A stretch of 64,000 bases of DNA from Dyella dinghuensis (lineage in GTDB: Bacteria > Pseudomonadota > Gammaproteobacteria > Xanthomonadales > Rhodanobacteraceae). Positions 20,526 through 29,071 of the stretch are shown here, in pieces. The notes under the pieces are model-generated. The model was given only the letters and a program-made list of their open reading frames with translations. It did no database searches and was not told where the DNA came from. Numbering within the stretch: the stretch's first letter is position 1; each line of letters starts with the position of its first letter. The translations under genes and the position numbers were made by a program. The stretch covers positions 62,001-126,000 of the forward strand of contig NZ_RYZR01000005.1 in the NCBI RefSeq assembly GCF_003977615.1. The letters are read 5' to 3'.

Positions 20526-21295
20526 GCCACGCTACGCCGCGGACGTTTGCGATGCATAGCCAAACCCCACAGCGTCACCACCGGTCCGGATAGCAGATAC
20601 AAGGTAAATACCACCAGCAACACGCGTGGCGGATCCACAAAGAACGGCACCAGAACCAGCACCGCGATAAGAATCCATAGAAACGGCACGCGCCCCATCG
20701 GCAGGGATTTGAAACTGTAGTAGCGGAAATTACTAACCATCAGCAAGCCGACGATTACCGCCATGAACGGCGTGAACTTGTCGAGCGTGACGCCGGACAC
20801 TCCGAACTTATCCATACTCCAGACGAAAGACATGCACACTGCCGCAGCGGCCGGACTGGCCAACCCCTGAAAATAACGTTTGTCGATGACCTTGACCTGG
20901 GTGTTGAAGCGCGCCAGACGCAGCGCTGCGCACACGGCGTAGATAAACGCCGCCGCCCAGCCGATCCTGCCCCACGTGGCACCGTACTCGCGCAGGTTCG
21001 ACAGCGACCAGTTGTACATCACCAGCGACGGTGCCAGGCCGAAACTCACCAGGTCCGACAACGAGTCGTACTGCACCCCGAATTCGCTCTGGGTATTGGT
21101 CAAACGCGCGACGCGGCCGTCCATGCCATCCAGCAGGGCAGCCACAAACACCGCAATGGCGGCATCCGTAAAACGGCCATCGATGCTGACGACGATGGCG
21201 TAGAAGCCGGCGAACATGGCGCCCGTCGTAAACAGGTTCGGCAGGAGATAAATACCGGGGTGCCGCGGCGGCCGGACTGGCGTGATGTCGCTCAT
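20522..21295 (-). CDS. pssA: CDP-diacylglycerol-serine O-phosphatidyltransferase
   Basis: Makes phosphatidylserine, the precursor of phosphatidylethanolamine. The 257-residue membrane protein carries the CDP-alcohol phosphotransferase motif DGMDGRVAR followed by FGVQYDSLSDLVSFG, with all spaced aspartates. About seven hydrophobic segments are visible, so it is the integral-membrane type (Bacillus-like), not the E. coli peripheral type. It heads an operon pssA-holD-like-rimI with overlapping genes. Confidence 0.93.
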   Translation of the reverse strand: MSDITPVRPPRHPGIYLLPNLFTTGAMFAGFYAIVVSIDGRFTDAAIAVFVAALLDGMDGRVARLTNTQSEFGVQYDSLSDLVSFGLAPSLVMYNWSLSNLREYGATWGRIGWAAAFIYAVCAALRLARFNTQVKVIDKRYFQGLASPAAAAVCMSFVWSMDKFGVSGVTLDKFTPFMAVIVGLLMVSNFRYYSFKSLPMGRVPFLWILIAVLVLVPFFVDPPRVLLVVFTLYLLSGPVVTLWGLAMHRKRPRRSVA

Positions 21296-21443
21296 GTATC
21301 AATCCGAAACGTGATGCCGTCAGTGTAGCAGGGTGCTGCGAATCGCCTCCCCGGATCGGGTGCGCCCTGGCGGGCACAAACCGCTTCAACTCCCTGTTTG
21401 TCCACGTGCCGCTTTAGCGCATTTACCCAAACGGGACGCAAGC

Positions 21444-21467
21444 AGAACGTGCAGAAAAGCACGTTCT
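21444..21467. other. inverted repeat upstream of the DUF4124 gene
   Basis: AGAACGTGC and GCACGTTCT form a perfect 9-bp stem with loop AGAAAA in the gap between divergent pssA and the DUF4124 gene. It has no T-tract; operator or leader hairpin are both possible. Confidence 0.45.
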
Positions 21468-21555
21468 CACGATTCCGGTACCTTCGGCGCTTGAGTCCTG
21501 ACGACGCCAGCTGTTAACTAGTGCACCGCCTATACACCCGCCCCGGAGTCTGCCC

Positions 21556-21984
21556 ATGCGTCGCCTCTCGTTTGCCCTTGCGCTTCTGCTGGTCGCGCCG
21601 ATTGCCTCTGCTCAGGTCTACAAGTGGGTCGACGCCAAGGGCACCACTCATTTCTCCGAGAGCCCGCCGCCGGCCGGTACTAAATACAGCCAGGTGAACA
21701 TCGCCGCGTCCGACTCGGAAGCCGCCGCAGCGTCATCGACCGCTTTGCCCGTAAACGCACCTAACGTTCCGACCGACAGCGGCAGCCAGCCGCAGCTCAT
21801 GACCGATACGCCCCAAAACCGGGCCAAGCTATGCACCCAGCTCAAGGGAAGCATCGACGCCCTTACGGGCTCGGCCCCGGTCGTGGAACAACAGAACGGT
21901 CAACAAACACTGCTGAACCCCGATCAGCGCAAGCAGCAACTGGACGCCAGCCAGTCTCAATACCAACTGTACTGCGCGCAATAA
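21556..21984 (+). CDS. DUF4124 domain secreted protein
   Basis: A 142-residue exported protein. The signal peptide [19 protein letters not shown] is followed directly by [19 protein letters not shown], the DUF4124 hallmark, and then by an Ala/Ser-rich linker and a Gln-rich C-terminal helix with two cysteines likely in a disulfide. DUF4124 function is unknown. CGGAG before the ATG acts as ribosome site. Confidence 0.85.
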   Translation: MRRLSFALALLLVAPIASAQVYKWVDAKGTTHFSESPPPAGTKYSQVNIAASDSEAAAASSTALPVNAPNVPTDSGSQPQLMTDTPQNRAKLCTQLKGSIDALTGSAPVVEQQNGQQTLLNPDQRKQQLDASQSQYQLYCAQ

Positions 21985-21997
21985 GCACCTTTTCGCG

Positions 21998-22021
21998 CCC
22001 TCTTCCGCGAAGGGAAGAGGG
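21998..22021 (+). repeat. single REP-like hairpin (family A), possible terminator
   Basis: CCCTCTTCC and GGAAGAGGG-type arms fold into a hairpin 14 bp after the DUF4124 stop. No T-tract follows. It resembles one arm of the C/G-rich repeat family. Confidence 0.45.
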
Positions 22022-22038
22022 AACGGCGGGCGGCCCGC

Positions 22039-22044
22039 TATAAT
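22039..22044 (+). promoter_or_regulatory. -10 element of proS
   Basis: A perfect TATAAT lies 29 bp before the proS ATG. No good -35 hexamer is found at the right distance because that position is inside the preceding hairpin. Confidence 0.45.
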
Positions 22045-22072
22045 CGGCGCTTTACCCCTGGATTCGCCGCAC

Positions 22073-23770
22073 ATGCGCCTTAGCCAATTCCACCTGGCCA
22101 CCGTCAAGGAAGTCCCTGCCGACGCCGAACTCACCAGCCACAAGCTGATGCTTCGCGCCGGCATGATCCGCAAGCTCGCCTCGGGTATCTACACCTGGTC
22201 GCCGCTGGGCCTGCGCGTGCTGCGCAACGTGGAAAAAGTCGTGCGCGAGGAAATGAACCGCGCCGGCGCCATCGAAATGCTGATGCCCTCCGTGCAGCCG
22301 CGCGAGCTGTGGGAAGAAACCGGCCGCTGGCAACGCTTCGGCAGCGAGCTGCTGAAGATCAAGGACCGCAAGGAGCAGGAATTCTGCTACGGCCCCACGC
22401 ACGAGGAAGTGGTCACCGATTTCGCGCGCAACGAGCTTAAAAGCTACAAGCAGCTGCCGGTCAATTTCTATCAGATCCAGACCAAGTTCCGCGATGAGAT
22501 CCGTCCACGCTTCGGTGTGATGCGCTCGCGCGAATTCCTGATGAAGGACGCCTATTCGTTCCATCTCAACCAGGAATCGCTGAGCGAAACGTATGAGGTG
22601 ATGTATCAGGCGTATTCGCGCATGTTTACGCGCCTGGGCCTGAAGTTCCGCGCCGTGCAGGCGGACACGGGCGCCATTGGTGGCAACGCCAGTCACGAAT
22701 TCCAGGTGCTGGCCCATTCGGGCGAAGACGCCATCGCGTTCTCGGATGGTTCGGAATACGCCGCCAACATCGAAAAAGCCGAAGCATTGGCGCCTGCCAT
22801 CAGCCGCCCTGCCCCGAGTGCAACGTTGCAGCGCATGGATACGCCGCGCGTGCGCACCGTCGACGATGTGGTTGCGCATTTCGGCATCACGCCCGACCGC
22901 GTGCTGAAGACCGTGCTCGTGCGCGGCAAGGAAGGCCTCGTTGCGCTGTGCCTGCGCGGCGATCACGACATCAACGAGGTCAAGGCCAACAAGCTGCCCG
23001 AGTTGCCCGACGAATCCGTGCTGGCGAGCGAAGAAGAGATTATTGCCGCCATCGGTGCGCGTCCCGGCTTCATCGGTCCGGTGGCGTTGCCCGATTCGAT
23101 TCCCGTCATCGTCGATCGCAGCGCCGCGGCACTCGCCGATTTCGTCTGCGGCGGCAACGCCAACGACACCCATTACACCGGCGCCAATTGGGAACGCGAC
23201 GCGCGCATCACACGCATCGAAGATATTCGCCAGGTCGTGGAAGGCGATCCTTCGCCCGATGGCCACGGCACCTTGCACATCGCACGCGGTATCGAGGTCG
23301 GCCACATCTTCCAGCTCGGCAAGAAATACGCCGAAGCACTTGACGCGACCGTTCTGGATGACCAGGGCAAGAAGCAGGTCATGCTGATGGGTTGTTACGG
23401 CGTCGGCATCAGCCGCATCGCCGCCGCCGCCATCGAACAATGCCATGACGATGCCGGCATCATCTGGCCCGAAACCATGGCGCCGTGGCGTGTGGCGGTG
23501 TGCGTGATCAATCCGAAGAACGCTCCGGAAGTGAATGCCGCTGCCGAATCGCTCTACAACGAACTCACCGCACGCGGCATCGATACGGTGTGGGACGATC
23601 GTGGCCTGCGCCCCGGCGCCATGTTTGCCGACATGGAATTGATCGGCATTCCGCATCGTGTTGTCGTCAGCGAACGCGGACTGGCTGCAGGCACGCTGGA
23701 ATATCGCCGGCGCGATGCCGCTGAAAGCAGTGCCATCACGCGCGATGAGTTGTTCGAATTGCTGGGCTGA
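22073..23770 (+). CDS. proS: prolyl-tRNA synthetase
   Basis: Class II synthetase of 565 residues, the prokaryote-type ProRS with an inserted YbaK-like editing domain (about residues 230-390, with [11 protein letters not shown]). Motif 2 is [20 protein letters not shown], motif 3 contains [14 protein letters not shown], and the C-terminal anticodon domain has [20 protein letters not shown]. The start ATG is 29 bp after a TATAAT. Confidence 0.98.
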   Translation: MRLSQFHLATVKEVPADAELTSHKLMLRAGMIRKLASGIYTWSPLGLRVLRNVEKVVREEMNRAGAIEMLMPSVQPRELWEETGRWQRFGSELLKIKDRKEQEFCYGPTHEEVVTDFARNELKSYKQLPVNFYQIQTKFRDEIRPRFGVMRSREFLMKDAYSFHLNQESLSETYEVMYQAYSRMFTRLGLKFRAVQADTGAIGGNASHEFQVLAHSGEDAIAFSDGSEYAANIEKAEALAPAISRPAPSATLQRMDTPRVRTVDDVVAHFGITPDRVLKTVLVRGKEGLVALCLRGDHDINEVKANKLPELPDESVLASEEEIIAAIGARPGFIGPVALPDSIPVIVDRSAAALADFVCGGNANDTHYTGANWERDARITRIEDIRQVVEGDPSPDGHGTLHIARGIEVGHIFQLGKKYAEALDATVLDDQGKKQVMLMGCYGVGISRIAAAAIEQCHDDAGIIWPETMAPWRVAVCVINPKNAPEVNAAAESLYNELTARGIDTVWDDRGLRPGAMFADMELIGIPHRVVVSERGLAAGTLEYRRRDAAESSAITRDELFELLG

Positions 23771-23792
23771 GCTCGGATTTCGCTCATCACAG

Positions 23793-23819
23793 AAAAAGCC
23801 GCCGCATGGCGGCTTTTTT
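23793..23819 (+). terminator. intrinsic terminator of proS
   Basis: AAAAAGCCGCC and GGCGGCTTTTT form an 11-bp stem with loop GCAT, ending in a T-tract, 22 bp after the proS stop. Confidence 0.92.
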
Positions 23820-23857
23820 AATCTCATCAGCATCAAAGCTCAGTAACTCGCAAGCCG

Positions 23858-23966
23858 CCCCTCCCCTACGTGCAGTAGGGGAGGGTTGGGGCGGGGTGAA
23901 GCCTTCAACCTCGCGGCAAGCTCGGACAACCCCACCCCGGCCCTCCCCTGTATGCAGGGGAGGGAG
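23858..23966. repeat. paired C/G-rich palindromic repeat (REP-like, family A)
   Basis: Two inverted hairpin arms with CCCCTCCCCT and AGGGGAGGG-type stems (23858-23899 and 23930-23966) around a 30-bp spacer. It lies in the 414-bp gene-free stretch between the proS terminator and the H-NS-like gene. A minus-strand open frame across it appears spurious. Confidence 0.65.
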
Positions 23967-24234
23967 CAAATTCCAAGCAGCTAAGATTCCGCAGTAGCCT
24001 GCGTTTTCTTCGCGAATAAAAATAATCGCCCATTACCTTATTCACGCCCAAACGATTAACAAGCCTGCAATACGCAAATAGGATGATTCGTACAAATCGA
24101 ATATTCATTATCTCATCGATATTGCTTTGCAATTCCGCAATATCTAGGGGAAAATCGAGAGTACTTCCGGGCATTTACAACTAAATGCACAAGCCCGGCA
24201 AGCCCATTTACACCTTTTTACCGGAGTCGCTCTT
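23967..24234 (+). promoter_or_regulatory. AT-rich leader of the H-NS-like gene
   Basis: This 268-bp stretch is much richer in A+T than its surroundings and holds no convincing gene. It contains two nested palindromes near the coding start: GCATTT/AAATGC (24171-24188) and CCGGGC/GCCCGG (24167-24172 with 24193-24198), which can form alternative stems. CCGGAG lies before the ATG. AT-rich DNA upstream of an H-NS-family gene suggests autoregulation, which is an inference. Confidence 0.45.
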
Positions 24235-24558
24235 ATGGCCATTGATATCAAAAACCTCAACCACACTCAGCTCAATGACCTGATCAGCAAAGCCCAGCTT
24301 CGCCAGAACGAACTTCGCAAGGAAAAAGTCATCAAGCTGCGCGAGAAAGTGCACGCTTTGATCAAGTCCGAGGGTTATACCTTCGAAGATGTCTTCGGCA
24401 CGCCGCGTGTTGGCAAACGCCGTGGCACCGGTTCCGTGGCGCCGAAATACCGCAATCCGGCCGATCCGGAACAGACATGGTCCGGCCGCGGCAAGCGCCC
24501 GCGCTGGTTCAATGACGCACTGAAAGCCGGCAAGAAAGAAAAGGATCTGGCGATCTGA
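24235..24558 (+). CDS. H-NS family nucleoid protein
   Basis: A 107-residue protein: an N-terminal charged helix (LNDLISKAQLRQNELRKEK) for dimerisation, a short linker, and the C-terminal H-NS DNA-binding domain PKYRNPADPEQTWSGRGKRP, with WSGRGKRPRW as the minor-groove loop. Such proteins bind AT-rich DNA and silence horizontally acquired or inducible genes. It is monocistronic, with its own AT-rich leader and a terminator. Confidence 0.92.
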   Translation: MAIDIKNLNHTQLNDLISKAQLRQNELRKEKVIKLREKVHALIKSEGYTFEDVFGTPRVGKRRGTGSVAPKYRNPADPEQTWSGRGKRPRWFNDALKAGKKEKDLAI

Positions 24559-24580
24559 TTTCTTGCAGCAACTGCTCGGA

Positions 24581-24610
24581 AAAAAACGCCGGCTCGTGCC
24601 GGCGTTTTTT
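24581..24610. terminator. bidirectional terminator between H-NS-like gene and ThrE-type gene
   Basis: A 13-bp stem, AAAAAACGCCGGC with GCCGGCGTTTTTT and loop TCGT, gives a T-tract in both directions between two convergent genes. Confidence 0.92.
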
Positions 24611-24628
24611 ATTGATCACGTTGCACGG

Positions 24629-25891
24629 TCATAGCGAACGGCGCGGGGCAATCGTCAATTCGCCAAACAATAATCCCGCCACCAGCGATATAAGCAGCGT
24701 CACCAGCAATATTCCGGTATCGAAACCAAGCGACGCATTGCGATCGAGCAGATAAGACACACTACGAAATCCCACGCTGCCCGGCACCAGCAACAAAATG
24801 CCCGGTTCGCGTACGACCGCACCCGGCCGGCCGACATAACGCGCATAAAGATTGGCTAATGCGCTGAGCAAAAAACCACCCAGAAACACACCGAATGGCG
24901 CGCCGGGCAAATTGACGGAAATCTCGCCGCCCAGGCGCGTTGTGACATAACCGACGATGACGGCCAGAATCACCACCGGCCAGTCCCTTTTCGCCGCGCG
25001 GAACAAAATCGCAAAAGCAATCGCAGCTACCAATAGCGCCGGATAATCCACCCATCCCGGCAGCGCAGGCAGTTCGAAATCGCGCGGTTCGATATGCAAC
25101 ACCGCGCAAATCTGCGTGGCGGCAACCGTACCGAATGTCAGCTTGAGCAGTGTCGCCATGGCACCACCCATGCGCGCCATGCCGGAGACCAGATGCTGAC
25201 TGGAAATCTCGCGCACCGCTGTCGTCAACGACATGCCGGGCACCAGCACAATCAGCCCCGCAAGCACGACGGATTTGATCGCCAGCGGCACAACGAATGC
25301 GCTGACGATAATCGCCACGAGCGTCGCCACCATCGCGCAAATGGCGTCGCTGGCGACCGCCAATCGTGGCCGCGTGGCCGACAGTATTGTAATGGTGCCG
25401 ATGATCAACCCGACCGCCGCCGCCACAAACAGATCCGCCAACGACGTATGCAGAAACAATGCATCGATGGCCGCCGCCGACAAACCGTAACTGCCGATCA
25501 CCGCAGCCTTCTGTTGGCGCGTATCGGGAATCTCCAGCGCGCGCAACAGACGGAAACCTTCGCGCAAATCCAGCTCACCGGCGATGACGCGGTCGGCAAT
25601 CTCGTCGGCACGGCACAGCTTGTCGAGATTCACATCGCCGGGAAGCAAACGAATGACTTGCGTAGCACTCGCCACACGGCCCTCATCGCCTTGCGCAAGA
25701 TCGGCAAAGGAAATGATGATGGCGGTGGGGCTGGACCACACCTCCGCGCTCAGGCCAATGCGATGCGCCGAGCCGGAAATGGCCATCTCCAGGCGCGGCG
25801 ACGATGCGCCGTATTTATGCAGGCGTGTTGCCAGTTCCACCAGAAACGCGATACGCGTGTTGATGGATGTAGTCGCAAACTGAACGCTCAT
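24629..25891 (-). CDS. threonine/serine exporter family protein (ThrE-type)
   Basis: A 420-residue inner-membrane protein joining the two halves of the ThrE family: an N-terminal domain (about 1-250) with TRLHKYGASSPRLE, and LIVLVPGMSLTTAVREISSQ in the first membrane bundle, then a second bundle (about 270-415) with ILLLVPGSVGFRSVSYLLDR. About ten membrane helices are predicted. ThrE exports threonine and serine by proton antiport in Corynebacterium; the substrate here is inferred. It lies 161 bp downstream of the NfeD gene on the same strand. Confidence 0.85.
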   Translation of the reverse strand: MSVQFATTSINTRIAFLVELATRLHKYGASSPRLEMAISGSAHRIGLSAEVWSSPTAIIISFADLAQGDEGRVASATQVIRLLPGDVNLDKLCRADEIADRVIAGELDLREGFRLLRALEIPDTRQQKAAVIGSYGLSAAAIDALFLHTSLADLFVAAAVGLIIGTITILSATRPRLAVASDAICAMVATLVAIIVSAFVVPLAIKSVVLAGLIVLVPGMSLTTAVREISSQHLVSGMARMGGAMATLLKLTFGTVAATQICAVLHIEPRDFELPALPGWVDYPALLVAAIAFAILFRAAKRDWPVVILAVIVGYVTTRLGGEISVNLPGAPFGVFLGGFLLSALANLYARYVGRPGAVVREPGILLLVPGSVGFRSVSYLLDRNASLGFDTGILLVTLLISLVAGLLFGELTIAPRRSL

Positions 25892-26052
25892 GCGCCATCC
25901 ACCCTTCGACAGGTGACGGCGGAGTACGACAGTGAATAGAGGATGTCATGGGCAGGCATGGCGCCATTCTTACCTGAAGCGCGCCACTTGGGTATGCGAT
26001 GGGCTCGGCACCACGTAACGACGCCACGCTCCTCGCTTACCGGATACACCAC

Positions 26053-26499
26053 TCAAGCCGGCCTTACCTTCAAGGTTGTGCCTTCCACAGCCACCACTTC
26101 GACCGTACTACCCAGCGGCAAATCGGGCCCGCTCACCAGCCATTGGCCGTCCCCGACGCACGCCGTACCTCGCCCGTTGACGATGGCTTCGATCAACACG
26201 TAACGGTTGCCGATCAGCTGCTCAGCGCGGCGATTCAGTTTTACGTCACCGGGCTCATTGCGGTGCAGCGTTGGGCGCAGCCCATACCAATAGGCCGCGC
26301 ACGATGCGAACGCGAGTACCGCGAAAAGGATGGATTGAATCAGCATCGACAGACCCGGCACGATAAACACCAGCACACCCGTTACCGCAGCACCGATACC
26401 GATCCACAGCATGAAGTAGCCGGGCATGATCACCTCGATGGCAATCAACACCAGCGCGACGATCCACCAGATGTAATGCGCAGCAATGCTAGCGAACAT
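26053..26499 (-). CDS. NfeD family membrane protein
   Basis: A 148-residue protein with three or four N-terminal membrane helices (WWIVALVLIAIEVIMPGYF, then VLVFIVPGLSMLIQSILF) and a C-terminal OB-fold domain (GNRYVLIEAIVNGRGTACVG). NfeD proteins nearly always accompany SPFH proteins and this gene follows one by 66 bp. They are thought to help organise membrane microdomains. Confidence 0.92.
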   Translation of the reverse strand: MFASIAAHYIWWIVALVLIAIEVIMPGYFMLWIGIGAAVTGVLVFIVPGLSMLIQSILFAVLAFASCAAYWYGLRPTLHRNEPGDVKLNRRAEQLIGNRYVLIEAIVNGRGTACVGDGQWLVSGPDLPLGSTVEVVAVEGTTLKVRPA

Positions 26500-26565
26500 G
26501 GTCGACTCCCTTACCGGTTCAACGCAGGCGTGGCGAGCGGAGTTCCACTCGCCACGCCTGAGATA

Positions 26566-27519
26566 TCAGCTGATGGTCGGCGGCGTACGGCGCGCGGCAA
26601 TCTTTTCTTGCTGCTGTCCCAATGATTCCTTCGCCAGCTCGGCAATGCCCGCCAGCGAACCGAGAATGCCCGTCGCCTCCATCGGCAGCAGCAGCATCTT
26701 TTGATTGGGCGAGTTGGCCATTTCCTTCAACGCTTCGACGTACTTGTTGGCGATGAAGTAATTGAGCGCATTGACGTTGCCGTTGGCGATCGCCTCGGAC
26801 ACCATCGACGTTGCCTTGGCTTCCGCCTCGGCCGAACGCTCACGCGCCTCGGCAGCACGGAACGCCGCCTCTTTCTCACCCTCGGCCGCCAGGATGACAG
26901 ACTGTTTCTCGCCTTCGGCCTTGAGGATCGCCGCCTGACGGAAGCCCTCCGCTTCGAGAATATTCGCTCGCTTTTCACGCTCGGCTTTCATCTGCCGCGC
27001 CATCGAATCGATCAGGTCGCGCGGCGGCGCAATGTCCTTGATCTCGATGCGATTGACCTTCACACCCCACGGATGCGTGGCTTCGTCGACCACTTTCAAC
27101 AGTTTTGCGTTGATCGCATCGCGCTGGCTCAACGATTCATCCAGATCCATCGAACCCAACACAGTACGAATATTGGTCATCACCAACGCGAGTGCAGCCT
27201 GCTGCAGATTCGCCACTTCATAGGCTGCTTTGGCGGCGTCCAATACCTGATAAAACACCACACCGTCGACGCGCACGACCGCGTTGTCCTTGGTGATCAC
27301 GTCTTGGCTCGGCACGTCCAGCACCTGTTCCATCATGTTCATCTTGCGACCGATGCCGTACATCACGGGAATAAGAAAATGCAGGCCGGGCGACAGCGTG
27401 CGGATGTATTTGCCGAAGCGTTCAACAGTCCATTCGTAACCCTGCGGAACGACACGCACCAGCTTGGCCAGCACGACGAACACGAGCACGATAATGACTA
27501 ATGCAACGATACTTCCCAT
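26566..27519 (-). CDS. SPFH/band-7 protein, paraslipin (QmcA) type
   Basis: A 317-residue protein with one N-terminal membrane helix ([18 protein letters not shown]), then the band-7 domain beginning [15 protein letters not shown], and a long Ala/Glu-rich coiled coil (about 190-250) typical of flotillin-like assemblies. A very strong AAGGAGG site precedes the ATG. It pairs with the NfeD gene downstream. It starts 54 bp after the histidine kinase stop, on the same strand, so read-through from the exporter operon is possible. Confidence 0.92.
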   Translation of the reverse strand: MGSIVALVIIVLVFVVLAKLVRVVPQGYEWTVERFGKYIRTLSPGLHFLIPVMYGIGRKMNMMEQVLDVPSQDVITKDNAVVRVDGVVFYQVLDAAKAAYEVANLQQAALALVMTNIRTVLGSMDLDESLSQRDAINAKLLKVVDEATHPWGVKVNRIEIKDIAPPRDLIDSMARQMKAEREKRANILEAEGFRQAAILKAEGEKQSVILAAEGEKEAAFRAAEARERSAEAEAKATSMVSEAIANGNVNALNYFIANKYVEALKEMANSPNQKMLLLPMEATGILGSLAGIAELAKESLGQQQEKIAARRTPPTIS

Positions 27520-27573
27520 GGCAACTCCTCCTTTTGATAAGGCGAGTATAGGCCAGCTTCGTTGCGTTACCGG

Positions 27574-28947
27574 TTACGCAGAGGTGGCTGTCAGAGGTAA
27601 CGCCAGCGTAACGCGCAGGCCGCCGTCTTCCCGGTTGGCGAGTGCAATGCGGCCGCCGTGGGCTTCGCTGATCTCGCGCGCCAAGGCCAGGCCAAGGCCG
27701 GTGCCGGAACGCTTGGTGGAATAGAACGGCAACAGCGCCTGCGCCAGTACCGCCTCGCTCATGCCGGGTCCGCGATCGCCCACTTCGATACGCAGTTCAT
27801 GGCCGACCGGGTGCAAGGCCAACGTCACGCCTTCCGGCGCACTACCCGACTCGTGCGCGTTCTTGATCAGGTTGATCAATACCTGTTCGATCTGCACCGG
27901 ATCGAACCAGCCTGGCTGTGGCGGAATCTCACCGCTGAGCTGGAAGCGGCAATGCAGCGCCAGTCCATCGAGAAAGGGTTGCCATTCAATCGCCACCGGA
28001 CGAGGCGCAGGAAGTTTCGCAAATCGTGCGTAACCGTCGATAAAGCCGTGCAGATGGCGAGCGCGTTCGCCAATGGTTGCGAATACGCCCGGCAAACGCT
28101 GCACATCGCCGCGACGCGCAAGCTCGGCACCGGAATGCGCAAGCGAAGAAATCGGCGCGAGCGAATTGTTCAATTCGTGGCTGACCACACGTATCACACG
28201 CTTCCACGCCGCCACTTCCTGCCTCGAAAGCTCGCGCGTCATGCGGCGGAACAGTTGCAGGCGATGCGGCCTTCCCTGCAGACGGAATGCCCGTTGCGAG
28301 AGATGGAAGGTTTCTTCGCTACCGTCCATTTCCACACTGAAAAGCGCGTCCTCGGTCCCTTCCGTGGCCTTGCGCAACGCTTCGGGAGAGTTCTCGATCA
28401 ACGTGCCGAAATGCAGACCGTTGAGACTGCGGCCTTCGTTGAACAGGTGCCGTGCCGCGATATTCGCGTACGCCACACGTCCGCTGCTATCCGTCAACAC
28501 CAATGCAACGGGCGTGTTCTGCACGACGGTATCGAGCAGCAATTCACGCTGCGCGAGATTCTGACGCTGCTCGCGGAGGGTCTGGCCCAACTCGTTGTGC
28601 ACACGGATCAGGTCACCCAACTCGTCGCGGCGATTCAAGGCGATGGAAATACTGAAATCGCCATCGCGATAACTCGCTACCGCGCTTTCCAATGCACGCA
28701 GCAGGCGTTTGACGGGCTCCATCACGATATGCCCCAGCCACCAGCACAACGGCAGCAGGATGATCGCGCAGATGATGATGCCGCCTGCTTGAGTCGGCGG
28801 GGGGATGTCCAAAGTGAGCGCGGTGTGCAGCCACTTCAACGTCTGCGGTAAAGGCCAGCTCGTCACGCCGATATAAACCAGCGCGCCCATCAGCGCGGCA
28901 AACGCAAGCAAGACAGCCAGACGCCCTTCCAGCGACCTCAACCGCAT
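27574..28947 (-). CDS. sensor histidine kinase, NtrY-like
   Basis: A 457-residue membrane kinase. Two membrane helices (about 9-28 and 55-75) enclose only a short periplasmic loop, suggesting sensing within or near the membrane. A HAMP region (about 75-130), a PAS domain (about 145-250), a HisKA motif VVSHELNNSLAPISSL and an ATPase part with NLIKNAHES, GDRGPGM and STKRSGTGLGLALAR follow. It is the partner of the response regulator encoded 124 bp upstream, and both follow the ten-permease array. Confidence 0.93.
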   Translation of the reverse strand: MRLRSLEGRLAVLLAFAALMGALVYIGVTSWPLPQTLKWLHTALTLDIPPPTQAGGIIICAIILLPLCWWLGHIVMEPVKRLLRALESAVASYRDGDFSISIALNRRDELGDLIRVHNELGQTLREQRQNLAQRELLLDTVVQNTPVALVLTDSSGRVAYANIAARHLFNEGRSLNGLHFGTLIENSPEALRKATEGTEDALFSVEMDGSEETFHLSQRAFRLQGRPHRLQLFRRMTRELSRQEVAAWKRVIRVVSHELNNSLAPISSLAHSGAELARRGDVQRLPGVFATIGERARHLHGFIDGYARFAKLPAPRPVAIEWQPFLDGLALHCRFQLSGEIPPQPGWFDPVQIEQVLINLIKNAHESGSAPEGVTLALHPVGHELRIEVGDRGPGMSEAVLAQALLPFYSTKRSGTGLGLALAREISEAHGGRIALANREDGGLRVTLALPLTATSA

Positions 28948-29071
28948 CGTTCGTCCCCATTCACGCTAGAGCGGTGCTGCATGGAAGATCTCCCTGGGAA
29001 TGCACCCGTTCTACAACACCCATGCGTGGATGTACCACTGCCGGAAGATCATGGCCCGCAACGGGTCCGAT

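Noticed and set aside
22052-23836. 594-residue open frame on the minus strand opposite proS
   Set aside because: It mirrors the proS codon pattern and runs into the proS terminator; no protein family signs.
23905-24174. An 89-residue minus-strand gene before the H-NS-like gene
   Set aside because: It runs through a palindromic repeat and has no family features or good ribosome site.
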